Source: Lunularia cruciata (Eukaryota; Streptophyta; Marchantiopsida; Lunulariales; Lunulariaceae). From it: 64,000 nt of DNA. The notes below the pieces were generated by a model that worked only from the letters and a program-made list of their open reading frames with translations, was not told the DNA's origin and did not search any database. Shown here one piece after another: positions 11,601 to 22,800 of this stretch. A program made the translations under genes and the position numbers. The number at the start of each line of letters is the position of its first letter. Position 1 is the first letter of the stretch. The DNA lies in contig OX419760.1 of NCBI GenBank assembly GCA_948567375.1, positions 59,516,911 through 59,580,910 of the forward strand. Reading direction: 5' to 3'.

Positions 11601-14600
11601 AATGGTATCAATCATTCAAGGGTGCGGATTCCCCGTTTGAAGAACGGTGAATGCATACCATCGCTCATACATTGAGTAAACCGTCGCTCATATATGAGCC
11701 ATGGTATGCAAAAGTCGTTCGAAGAACAGGAGACCCTCATCCACGAAGGACAGACCCTACTCTACTGCAGAATTATCTAGCAAATGTATATTTAGAACGA
11801 GCGCATGCAGATCCACACTACAGGCATCAACCTTGCAAGCAATGAACCAAAAAACTGTGTATTTGGAATAAAACCATCTAGCATATAGTACATCATCTGA
11901 ACACCTGTACCATCACCTGAACACCAAAACGAATTTACTCTTGCATCAAGGTGGAATCACAAAACGTCGTACCCAGGCTAGCAAATAGTGCAGAAGCCTC
12001 CGCACGATTGGTAAGCTCTGTGTCACCCAATCTTCTGAAGAGATGCCTAGCAATTGTCTGGCTAACGTCCACCATAAGATTAAGAATCTGGTAAGAAAAA
12101 TAAAATAAAGGCTTTCCACTCGAAAGGTACTGGAACAGCGTAGACCTACTAGACCTGGTTTCTTCCACACGCTTCTCACAACGTAAAAGAAGTCAAAAGA
12201 GCTGACAGAGGAAAGAAAGCAAGCATGCAGCACTTCAAACACCAAGATAGGTACATCCCAGAATGTGTGTACTAACGATTATACTGGATATGTTACCGAG
12301 ACCACAGATACAGAAGGCTAAAAACAGATACTGAATCCCATTTGTACTTTTGTGAGAAGGAGAAAGGACCTCAGGATTGAATTTATCATCTCTTCTTGTC
12401 TTGAGCAGATAGAAACAAGTTCGGTTAGAACATCAAGAGCATTCCTTCGCTGCAATGAATCCTCCGAATCGAGACGGGAGAAAAGCTTCTCATATTCAAC
12501 TGCCTCCGGATTCCTGATGATCTCGTCAAGTTTCACAAAAGACTTTTGCAATAAACCACGTCTACGCACTTGAACATCTCATTTTAGAATCTTGATTAAG
12601 AAGCAGTTTCATTATATTAAGACATCATCACTCGTAACATGAACCTGATATTGTAAGTGAAAGGATCAGAGTAGAGGATACGCTGCAAAGTACTCCGCTA
12701 CGAGGAGCACAACTGCTCTTGCAGCCATGTCACGAGTATCCAGCATTTCCATAAGCAATGGAATCACTGTCTCGAATCTTGATGTAGGGGACACCGTGAC
12801 GGCACCGGATGCTAATGGAAATGGTCGAAACAATATAGCTCTTAAAATTCCAACCGCTAGCTCTACTATAATTGTGTCTCCTCCTCGCAGCTGTGTACAC
12901 AACTCAATCAAACGTGGTCACTGGATGCACCCGACCATGCTAGTATCTGAAAACAGAAACACAGCCGAATATCTCTACTAATGAAGTATGCGAGTTAAGC
13001 TCTTCCAGCAAGAGCGGTCCTCCATGTTATGTTAATCTTGTACATCCAAGCATGTCGCATACAACAGAAAATTTAGGCTACCATACTGTTGTTATATGTA
13101 AGACTGGACAGATAGTTGTACCACACAGCGAGTGACGCCAAAATAAACCACTTAAATAAAATACCTGTACGTCCCCAACTTTTGACATTCGCAACAGTTC
13201 AATCCACAAAGTCGTGATCTAAGTATCGATCAAAGGAATCATGCAAGGGATGCAACGCAACAATTAGAAGTACCTGAGAGAAAAGAACATTCAACAACTG
13301 TGGCTCCAATTCCTCCAGAACTAATTCCAGGCGCCGAGCATCCAACCGACCTAATACCAACGCAAGGCAGGCTAGTGCGTGTCCTTGCATTTCTTGTGTC
13401 CTTTTCATCTCTGCTTCTGTATCCGACTCTTCCCTTTCCTGCACATAGTACTGTTTTCTATCCAGTTGATCAGGCAAGGCAAGAGGAAAAAGTACCTTCC
13501 TTGACATATTCTCATTTGCAACTTTGCCCTTGAGATGTGATCTGAGTCAGGTGCTCGTTAAACACAGATAATTTCTTCAGTGAAAGATACTTTGACGACT
13601 AAGCAGGAGTGGCCTAGGAAGGAACTAGAAACTTTGATACATCTGAAATCAACGTTGAGGTTAGTGTTTTCATTTTCAAGACAAACCTTAAGGGCTCCAA
13701 GCCAGTGCTGGAGAATAGAGTTTGGATTGGTAGATAGGGTTTTATCCTCCGTCATAAGCAGGCCACCGTAGTGATGCCAACAAGCTGCTAATACCTCTGC
13801 TCCAATAGATATCTCACCCTCCTCTGAACCACCTCCAGCACTTACCGCAATAAGCGAACTCCGCATTATTTGTGAAAAAATCAATCATATAAATGTTTCA
13901 ATCCTGGACATTGAAGTGAAGGTCCTCGACAAGAAGTACTTAGTGAATGGACAGCCTTATACCTCAAAACATTTCATTAAGCACCCAAGAAGTGAAGGAG
14001 AGAGAAGAGTGCATATGGATATATGGGGACAGAAGCCATTCGAGGAACGGGAGATCCAGAACTCATTAAATGCATATGAAGTGCAGATGAAATGGCAATA
14101 AAATGAAAGCACAAGTGACTGAAAAATACATGCGAAAAGGAGATGAAATGTAATTCATAAATAGCATGTATTATCAAGCATCGACCACATGTAGAGAATC
14201 TGTCAACCAATGTGTACAAAGAAAACTAAGAGTCAACTAATATAAAGAAATCGCGAAATAAGCGTATGTGAAATAATCGGAAACAAACTGAATGAATCGG
14301 AAACAAATTAAAAACCGAGACTAATACAGAAATGTTCAATCGCGTAGAAACCTTATCGCAAGGTAAACGTAAAGCAAAGCATGTAAGGAAGTAGTAAACC
14401 ATTTGTAAACGAGGACCGATGAGCCAGACATTAACTTATCAGCAGTTTAGGAACGAACGTCAGGTAATGAAACAAGAAGTCCGGAAATGGGTAGGAACCA
14501 TGACCACATTATGAGTTTTGGCTGAGGAAAGTCGGAGAGGAAAGTCGGAGTGGAGCGCAGTGTGAGAGAAGAGAGTAAGGTGTTATGGCTAAGACTGATT

Positions 14601-17139
14601 GAAACAATCACGGGTTAGGGTATGAAAAAGGAGAGTGGAAATCGTTGTCTCTCAGTGTGTTCCACTCTGTTTTCAACCCGCAAAAGCAGGGGGCGGTGGC
14701 TGGGGAGAAGGTTCAGAGATAGAGAAGCGTTAGAGGACTGGATAGAGTATATCGCAGCATGTGCTATGAACAAATGAGTCCTAGAACACTGAAACAACAG
14801 AAGGAAGCAAAAGGCGGTCATAGTAAGCCTCCTCCTCGAAAGCACATCCGACTTCATCAGTGCCAAAAGAGTGGATAATTTCTTTTCTACAGAATAAGAA
14901 GTTCACCTGCTCTCCACGATTGCACAGAATCACGGTAATATGCTAGAGACAGCAATTGCTTCTGGACGCGCTCTAATCCTTTAGCAAAGAGTGGCCTGCT
15001 CCGATTATTCCACTGCAAAATAGTAATAAGAATGCCTCCTTGTAAGCCTCACATCCGCAGAATCATGAGTGGAGATAAAATGACTATAACTTCTGTTGCG
15101 AATGCTCTTGCTCACATATCGAATTTGATCGCGCAAAGCAAACACATAACAAGAAGCTGATGATGTCTCTATCTGCCATGGCTTTAACGTCAACTTAAAA
15201 GTTTTAGGCTGCAGCAGAAGGTGCACCCTTTATAAGCAAAACGATCAGTCAACTACAATTAGACTCCGAAAAACTCTTTAATGACTTATGTCTCATCACA
15301 CCGCAGTTGCCAGGACTTGCAGTCATTAGCAGAATCCTCTTAGCAGCAGCCTAGAACGTTTGACTGATGAACTCAAAGTCAACCGATGCTGGGGCAAAGA
15401 AAGATGCAAGCAAATCCGTGGCTAGAGCGTTCAATAGCAAAGATGCTCACCTCATGAAGTGTATTCACCAGCGCAAGCAAATCATCCAGCAGCTCCCAGA
15501 GTGCCATGTTTCTTCTCTCAGAACTAGTCAACAGGTTGTAACTGGATGTACTAGGCTCACTTCCACCTTTAATAGAACGGGCCGAGGACCTGCAATCAGC
15601 TTTATCGTCATCTGACTTAGTATCTAAGGGAGTGATCAGTGAATTTGTAGATTGACCAGTGTCTAGATCCTCCTTTTGGATACCGTTGCCCTCGGTGATG
15701 TTCCCAGCTGCAATCGCTTTGGTCATCGTTAGCATACAATCAGCTGCAACTATTGTCAGGCGCGTTGGGACTCTTTTTCTGTCGTCTACTGCACTGAACA
15801 ATCATGTACAGGGAGGAGTAATGTCAGCTTGTGATCCTGCATGGAGAATGAAAGTAATTTGCCAAATATTTGCAATACTGCTTCTCTCGAGGAAGGTGTT
15901 TATAGCATAATTATGAACATGAATACAAAAAGTAAAATTCATATACACCATAAGCGTCGTCTTCGACTTGGAAGCAAGAGAGGCCTTTATTTTACACAGA
16001 TGTGAGCTCATCCACAGCTGCAAACAAAGCGTACCAACAGGGTCTCGCAATACTTTGCCATACCTTGCTACACATACAATTCTTGTAAGGTGTGGTATGC
16101 AGGCTATCAATACACTAAATATCTCGTTTTGATGACGTCTAAATGTCGACACTTGCTCTGCAATGTCAGACGGTAGCAAAGGGTCAGGACCGTTAGAAAC
16201 AGAAAGGAAGTGTCACCTCATTCTTTCATCCATGTGAAATTTTTAATGGATTACAGTAGTTCAGCTGATTGGCTTACAAACCTGGCAAGGATTGTACCAC
16301 GTCACGAACCACCACACACCAGCCGAGCATCAAACGGTTGTTTGATTGTTGTGTCCCTACAATAGTTGCGAGGTTGCTTGCAACAATCACCCCGACTTCC
16401 TCGCTTTGCAATAGCCAACGCAGTATGCATACTGATCGTTTCCGGTTGCTATGTTCCCTTGATTTGACAACCTACGAGTTTGGATTAACAGTTGAAAATT
16501 ACTAAACCCACCCTTGACCAATTGACATTTTGCATCATATAAAGGGCACAGTGAACATTTCTTTGAGCCAGGCATCGCCATTGCACGCAGAAACGCTGAG
16601 TCGCCTTCTCGTGAAAACATGAAATGCCTACTTTCAATCAGACTATACAGCTCGTTTGAAGAGCAATCAAGACAAACTTCACTTCCGCGCTAATATATGT
16701 TCTTGAACAGCAGATGTTCAAATGAAAGTGATCAGCTACTTACGTGCTGTAATATGGGAACAAAAATGTGCTCAACCGATGATCCGCTGCAACTCGTACT
16801 CTTTACATGGCCAACGAGAGCCAAAAGAGCCCTAGACACTGAACCTGCAAACCATGACAAACTTGAATACTCTATGACCCTACAAATAATCGGACGCACC
16901 AGCTGAACTTAACGTATGTCTAAAAGCACAGAAAAATGCTCACTTTTTTGTTCCAGTCGTTGTCGATTTTGTACAAAGACTTTTTCAAGTTCTCGGGGCT
17001 CCGCATCAAAGAGTATGTTGAACAAACGACCTAAAGACAGCAACTTCGGTTTGTTGCTAGAGCTGCTGGACTCACGTAAGCCAATGTCCTCGTCCTCCAA
17101 ACCATCTAGACGGAAAATGTTGCTCGACATTTTCGTCAT
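5728..17139 (-). CDS. Large ARM/HEAT-repeat protein, 29 exons, in-frame stop in exon 19
   Basis: Exons were deduced from GT/AG sites and phase: 17139-16944, 16844-16744, 16689-16508, 16403-16282, 16157-15998, 15793-15451, 15350-15300, 15208-15116, 15012-14891, 13858-13687, 13528-13274, 12890-12682, 12561-12348, 12087-11973, 11474-11327, 11212-11076, 10821-10763, 10637-10474, 10429-10361, 10258-10092, 9734-9664, 9202-9101, 8929-8833, 8201-7728, 7496-7404, 7250-7170, 7020-6731, 6346-6200, 5931-5728. They sum to 4638 nt (1546 codons including the terminal stop). The N-terminus has an acidic/Ser tract (GLRESSSSSNK). Most of the rest is amphipathic helix pairs typical of ARM/HEAT folds, for example TLPTLLELLQSPDGRVRSAA. 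Exon 24 adds about 158 charged, probably disordered residues (about 1117-1274). Codon 969 in exon 19 is TAG. The gene is probably a scaffold; partner and pathway are unknown. The exon 9/10 and 26/27 boundaries are the least certain. A second ATG lies at codon 4. Confidence 0.8.
8323..8550. repeat. 114-bp tandem duplication within an intron
   Basis: The unit starting CTGTGTCGTA at 8323 recurs at 8437 with a few substitutions (CTGTGTCGTACTGG). The two copies are head-to-tail and lie in the intron between exons 23 and 24 of the ARM/HEAT gene. The second copy runs directly into the GA microsatellite. Confidence 0.9.
8551..8630. repeat. (AG)40 microsatellite in an intron
   Basis: An uninterrupted run of 40 AG units follows a short (AC)n tract. 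On the transcribed strand it reads as CT repeats, a pyrimidine tract inside the 631-bp intron before exon 24. Open frames across it are artefacts of the repeat. Confidence 0.97.
10361..10429 (-). other. Symmetric 69-nt exon 19 with in-frame TAG
   Basis: The exon has a TTGCAG acceptor and a CAG|GTTCG donor and is phase 2-2, so skipping it leaves the frame intact. Read in the frame set by exons 18 and 20 it gives a HEAT-like helix (AVRREALGL) and then TAG, at plus-strand 10366-10368. Another frame (phase 0) is open throughout but fits neither neighbour. It could be a poison cassette exon, a nonsense mutation, or a base error. Confidence 0.65.
11638..11712. repeat. Imperfect inverted repeat in intron 14
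   Basis: GCATACCAT near 11654 pairs with ATGGTATGC near 11700, and the interval between them contains two copies of CGCTCATA. It lies in the intron between exons 14 and 15 and looks like a small foldback remnant. Confidence 0.4.
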
Positions 17140-18527
17140 CGAAAACTTTGCGTGACGATTATCTCGAGACCTCTTCAGCGCTGAGCTCAGTGGAAAAGTA
17201 AGTTACCTTCTTAAACTGTTCTTCATCCCGCACGAAACTATGAGTTTAAATTCGTCCATCAGCCATTTGTTCAATTTGTCGCCTTCTATCAATCAGTAGT
17301 ATTCAATGAAATTGGGATACCTCCCAAAATAATTTTATCTCGTCAATTGAATCATTTCAAAAGAATTCCGATTGATCTATGAAATAATTTTCTCATTTCT
17401 TGAGAAATTAGAAGTAAACGTTTGGAGTCTTGTCGCACGGGAAAAATCAAACTGTAGGTCAGAGGCAGAACAAATGCAATTCACGCGTGCAGACCATACC
17501 GAGACAGAATGCTCCTGACATGATTTAGTAAACACTGGACTGAATCCACCTCCCAGGAGAAATTCACCTTGCTCTGCTGCAGATTTATCCGGTCAATCGA
17601 GTACCGAATCCGAGTCGACAAATATGACTAGCGCATTTTACGAAGTTGATGAAAAACTCCAAATTGCTAACACCGGTTTCAGCACTGCATTGCTTCCCCG
17701 ATATGACGATCGAACATTTCATCTGGAAAGACCGTCAAATAACCCTTCCCCCGTCCTTCCTCTGTGTGTGTTGAAATGTCTGGGAACCGCACTATGTGAA
17801 CTCAAGAACAAGACAAAGCTAAAACCCTGTCCTGCATAAACTACGCTTAAAGAACAAAAGCGCCACCATCGTATACCAAGAGTGAAAACTGCGCACATAC
17901 AAGGTAAGAACGTGTAAATTACGCAGGCAAACCTGAAACCGCGCAGACTCAAATCGCACAGGACCAACAAACAGTGGAGTGATCGTCAAGGATCCTGGTT
18001 CCAAAACTTTTAAACATTGTTAGATGCCTATTCCAAGTCATGGTCTAATTATTTAATACTAATGTTATTATAAATACAATTAGCTTAAGGTTAGAATTAA
18101 CACTAATGTTATTGTAGATATAATTAGCTTAAGGTTATCAGTTCTGCTTGAAAAAACCAAAAATGCTAAAGTGAAATCAATAGGTTGATCACATTCGATA
18201 CTTACACTCAGTCGAAATTTTATTAAATTTTACATATTTAATCAACCAGAAAATGTATCTCGTCTTTTGTCTACTATAATCATGAAAACAAGTATTCCTA
18301 AGAAAACTACAATTTCATGCCCATCTTTCAATTAACGTTGTTGGAAGTGCAATTGTAGGAAGTGGTTTTGTACAAAGAAGTCTTGCTTCCAAGCACTTTC
18401 ATGCTTTCAAGGTTTCTAACCGAAAGGCTTCTATCCTTTTGCTTTTGATTGAAGCGAGTACATGGTTGGAGATACCATAGTGTCCATGTTCCAATTCAAT
18501 AGGGCTCTATAATCAAAAATGCTGTTT
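17140..18527. other. Upstream region of the ARM/HEAT gene and intergenic sequence
   Basis: The first several hundred bases should hold the promoter and 5' UTR of the minus-strand gene; I see no clear TATA box. From about 18000 the composition turns strongly AT-rich as the transposon belt starts. No supported coding region is present. Confidence 0.5.
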
Positions 18528-18992
18528 AAATTGCATTTCGAATAGTAGTACATGTGGGCATTGTAGTTGAGGTTGGTATAGCCAGTATAGTATAGAAGTT
18601 AGGGTTTGCACAAACCGTCCAATTGAGGCTCTAGTTATAGTTAGAGCACCTTGTGTTTATATATAGACTTTACCTTTCAATGAGAAGAGTTAGAGCACCC
18701 TATGTTTATATATAGATCTTACTTTAACAGTGATAGTGAGAAGAGTTTCAATTCAATCAAGACACTAATAGTGTAATCAAGAAGGGTTGAGCAACAACAA
18801 CATAGAGCAAAGGTTGAACAACAACACAAAGTAGCAATCAACAAGGCCAAGTAACATATTTCTCGAAGACTTTAAGAATGATATGGCAATTATATTTAGC
18901 ATGAGATTTTATATAGATTGAAAAATTAGAAGATTTTAGACCTTCAAGTTGAATTAGTATACAATGGGAATAAGGGGTGATATGAGAGATTT

Positions 18993-19106
18993 AGCATACT
19001 TTATTATGTTCAATGGAGAGAATTTATTGATTTGGAAATTCTAAATAATAGCATACTTTATTATGTTCAATGGAGAGAATTTATTGATTGGGAAATTCTA
19101 AATAAT
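18993..19106. repeat. 57-bp tandem duplication inside the copia 5' LTR region
   Basis: A unit starting AGCATACTTTATTATG occurs at 18993 and again at 19050. It sits inside a segment of about 280 bp (18880-19165) that resembles the element's own gag start at 19395-19660 and interrupts the 5' LTR relative to the 3' LTR. Confidence 0.8.
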
Positions 19107-20575
19107 GATCATATTCAAGTAAAAAAAACTTATAAGGGTCATAAATAAGACAAAGACTATAGTATAAGAGAGATAAGTCCAAGCAACAAGTCCAAGTATT
19201 CCTTTACTTAAAACATGCAATTTAGCTTATGGATACTCCATTACTCATTTCATATGACTAGATTTACAATAAGAAGAAGTGCTTTGAGTATCTATTAGTG
19301 TTCTTTGTGTTTTGTAATTGATGTGCAAATTTGTATCAGTTTCATGATAGTTTTTGATAGGTTATGAACCCATGTTTCCCACCACATCAAGAGTGACATA
19401 AATTGATTTTTAGTGTGAGATTTTAAATAGATTGAAATTTAGAAGATTTTAGATCTTAAAGTAGAATTATGATACAATGGGAATAAGAAGTGATAGAAGA
19501 GATATAGCAGACATCAGTAGATATATTGGAGAGAATTTATTGATTTAGAAGTTCTAAATAATAATTATATTCAGATTAAAGAGACTTATGAGGATCATAA
19601 ATGGGACAAAGACTATAGAACAAGCTATAGCAAATAAGAGACAAATTGGCAAAGCAAGAATATTGCTATAGAAATATACACCTATGCAACCATAAAAAAG
19701 AAGCATTTATTTAAACTAATCAACTGCATAATGCAAATCACATATGGAGTAGATTGATTACATTGCATGAGCAATGTGCTTTAGAGAACATGCACATTCT
19801 CCAATAGAGATTCTTTATTCCAAGAGAAGAGATATTGGGTTTTATTAGCCTAGTAGAAACTCTTGCCAAGTAGGGTATAAAATTTGATGTAAACATAGAT
19901 GATTCCTCAATCATCACCAAGACTATTTGTAGTTTATCCCATACTTATTGCTATATAATAGCAACATAGGACAATGTACCTAAGGAATGATAGACCATCA
20001 TGAGACTCACTAAAAATTGCACAAGGAAAAAACCTTGAAGAGATGTAAAGAAGACAAAGAAGAGAGCTTAGGAGAGAGAGCTTGTCTAACTATAGATAGA
20101 AGAAACAATAGAGGTAATTATAATGGCAGGACTTAAAAGAAGACCAAGGCTTTAGTGTTAGAGAGGTATATGACAAGAGATTAGTCTGCTTTGGATCAAT
20201 TTATTACAGATTGGTCAGGTGCCATAGGCTCACATTTCTTGTGACTTGTATTGTGTTTTCAGCCTTTTGACTCTTTGTGTCTTCCAAGCTTTATATTTCC
20301 TTGTTTCTGTTGAAGAAGAGAACATACTAGAACAAGTGTAAAGAGAAAGGGTAGTGGGCACAAGGATGTAGAGGTGAGCAAAACCTCCCAAGAAGAAAGC
20401 ACCACAATATAACTAATCCTATAAGTAAAACTAATGCTCAATTGACATTTAGTATTGCATTTGCTACTAGTTATAGTGTTGCCCAAGTTTCAAGGAACAT
20501 TTGGACGAGATTTTTGGTACTGATGCAAGGGCTTTAGAACATATGAAAAACAAATGAGAGTGGTTCCAAGATTTC

Positions 20576-20850
20576 ATGAAGATTGAAGAAGAAACTTTGC
20601 CAATGTATGTTGCCATTGATCATAGATTTGGATTGTTAGAGTGGGAGACATTGAGATTTCTTATGAGATTGGTGCAAGAAGACAAGAAGGATTCATCAAG
20701 GAGTTATCTACATGTTGGAGCTAAGTGGAACCTATTTAGCATTGGTCCAGTAGTAGACAAACATATCCAAACCACCTACACCAAAGAAGGCTATTATATG
20801 AAGAAAGATAGAATAGTGGTGATGATGAATGTCCATGATTCAAAGTTTTA
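20576..20850 (+). pseudogene. copia gag-pre-integrase fragment
   Basis: An open frame of 91 codons includes WNLFSIGPVVDKHIQTTYTK, which matches the region ahead of copia integrase where Leu-Phe/Leu-Ser-Ile-Gly is characteristic. It is flanked by decayed gag upstream and reverse transcriptase downstream and is a fragment of the dead copia element. Confidence 0.75.
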
Positions 20851-21129
20851 AAGATTTCAAATTAAAGTCAACCAAGATAGGCAATATTTTCAAAGCTAGC
20901 TTGAAGTTGAAGATAATCAAGAATCTACTTTGTAAATGAGCTCAAGTTCAACCATGCAAGATGGATAAAATCACACAAGTGGGAGAATGAAAAGATCACC
21001 CACAAATACAAGAGTGAGTAGGACTAAGTTAAGGCATCTTATGCTTGCATTGTTGTAGCTAAGATTGAAGTAGAAGATATGGATGTAGATCTTGTTCATT
21101 TCCAAAATGCATTCCAATCACCTTAGTGG

Positions 21130-22380
21130 ATGAAAGCCATGGATGAGGAATTTGAACCATTAAAGCAAAACACAACTTAGAAGCTAACAGTTTGGCCAAA
21201 AGGAAGAAAAATAATAAAATATTTGCTTAATAGAGATTTGCATGACTAGATTTGTATGGAACAATCACAAAGATGTAAAGAAGCTAGAAGGAGAAAAGTT
21301 TCTAAAAATTGCTGAAAAAAATTTATGGACTGCAAGAAGACTTAAGGAATTGGAATCAGACGGTTCATGACTTGTTAGTGAAGCATGGGTTGCAATAATC
21401 ACTTTTTGATACTTGTGTGTATTGTAGATGTGAGACAATCCTCACTATCTTTATAGATGATGAATTAATTTTTGGGGAAGATAAATCTTGTATTACTTCC
21501 ATACTAGATTATATTGGTGGAGAGTTTGAAGTTACACATGGAAAAGTAGACTACTGTAGATTTTTTGTGAGAAAGAGAATCAAAAAGTCAGATTGATTCA
21601 AGGAAGATATGTAGAGTCAATTAGGCATGCATACCAAATTACTACTCTTGGAGATCCAAATATCAAACTAGAACTATAAGAAGGAGAACCAATTAGATCA
21701 TTCTATCAAGAAGAAACATGTTGTTTAATGTATGTTATGATAGGTAAAAGATGTGATATAGCTTATCCTATTAGCACAATGGTTTAGTTCTAATCCATCA
21801 TCTCAATATCTAGAAGAGAAAAAGGAAACCGCGTAGAGAACACGATGGATGGGAAGACCTCATCAAGCCGTACAAGGGGGAGATGAAAAATATGATTGAA
21901 TATCTAGAAGCAATGAGGAGAATTTTGAAGTACCTTAATGGTACTCTAAACTATGGATTATAATATATATATAGTGGAGGATAAGATGCTACTAATACAC
22001 TAGCAAGATGTTGCGATATTTATTTTGCAGGTTACTTAGATGATAAAAAGGCATATAGTGGTTTCACATTCATGACAAATGATAGACCACTAGCTTGGAG
22101 CAACCATCAATAACAATGCATTATCACTTCTACCATAGAAGTAGAGTACATAACATCATGCTTAGTTGTGATAATCAAAGTGATGTGTAATCCAAAATTC
22201 CACAAGAAAATCAAGCACATAAAAATCTAATATAATTACATGAGAGAGAAATAAGAGAAAAAATATATTTGTTTAATTACATCAATACCAATAATCATAC
22301 TATAGATATTTTTACAAAAGCTTTATCAAGAGATAAGTGTTACAAGTTTAGAAGTTCAATTGGAACACTAATTTTTTTAT
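21130..22380 (+). pseudogene. copia reverse transcriptase/RNase H remains
   Basis: Pieces in several frames match copia RT and RNase H in the right order: the RT entry motif near 21140, the YVDD-like site near 21450, GKRCDIAYPI near 21745, RRILKYLNGT near 21915, an AGYLDDKKAYSGFTF-like segment near 22035 and FTKAL near 22310. A fragment of the dispersed repeat seen at 24885 and 54728 lies at about 21826-21890. Nothing here is translatable as a whole. Confidence 0.8.
21826..21890 (+). repeat. Partial copy of dispersed repeat R
   Basis: GGGAAGACCTCATCAAG and GTACAAGGGGGAGA recur with small changes at 24903-24935 and, reversed, at 54808-54840. The copy interrupts the copia RNase H region. Confidence 0.6.
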
Positions 22381-22387
22381 TATGAAT

Positions 22388-22790
22388 GGTAGTATTGAAT
22401 TGTATTTCAAATGGTAGTACATATGGCATGTAATAATTGAAGTTAGTATAGCTTGTCCCATATACTATAGAAGTTAAAGTTTACACAAAATAACCAAAGG
22501 CAACACTAGTTAGAGTTAGAGCATCCAATGCTTATATATTGATCTTACCTTTCAATGAGAAGAGTTCCAATTCCATCTAGATGCTAATAGAGTAATAAGG
22601 AAAGGTTGAGCAGCAATGACATAGGGCATTAGGCAAGAGAAGTAAGGCCAAGCAATATATCCAAATGTTTTATTAGTTAGAACTTGCATACTAGCTTATA
22701 GGTATTTATTCCTTGTTTCATGTAACTAGATGTGCACTAAGAATATTGTGTCTCCATTATGTAATTTTTCCATTTCTTTGTCACTCTTCT
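22388..22790 (+). repeat. copia 3' LTR
   Basis: Segments such as TACCTTTCAATGAGAAGAGTT and AGGCCAAGCAATAT match 18668-18695 and 18850-18870 in the upstream repeat, in the same orientation. Divergence is considerable, so the insertion is old. Ends are approximate. Confidence 0.7.
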
Positions 22791-22800
22791 CTTTTATTTT

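Larger units (their letters stand above)
18528..22800 (+). mobile_element. Degenerate Ty1/copia LTR retrotransposon
   Basis: Two related, diverged terminal repeats (about 18528-19335 and 22388-22790) bracket decayed copia protein sequence in the expected order. A gag start lies near 19440, a gag-pre-integrase segment at 20576-20850 (WNLFSIG, KEGYYMKKD), the start of reverse transcriptase near 21140 (MDEEF), a YVDD-like site near 21450 (IDDELIFGED), RNase H motifs near 21740-22150 (GKRCDIAYPI, RRILKYLNGTLNYGL, EVEYI) and the terminal FTKAL motif near 22310. Stops and frameshifts are frequent, so the element is dead. Boundaries are approximate. Confidence 0.85.

Noticed and set aside
14615-14866. 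Minus-strand frame in the large intron between exons 9 and 10 of the ARM/HEAT gene
   Set aside because: No splice sites join it in phase, and a direct exon 9 to exon 10 junction (14891 to 13858) preserves the frame.
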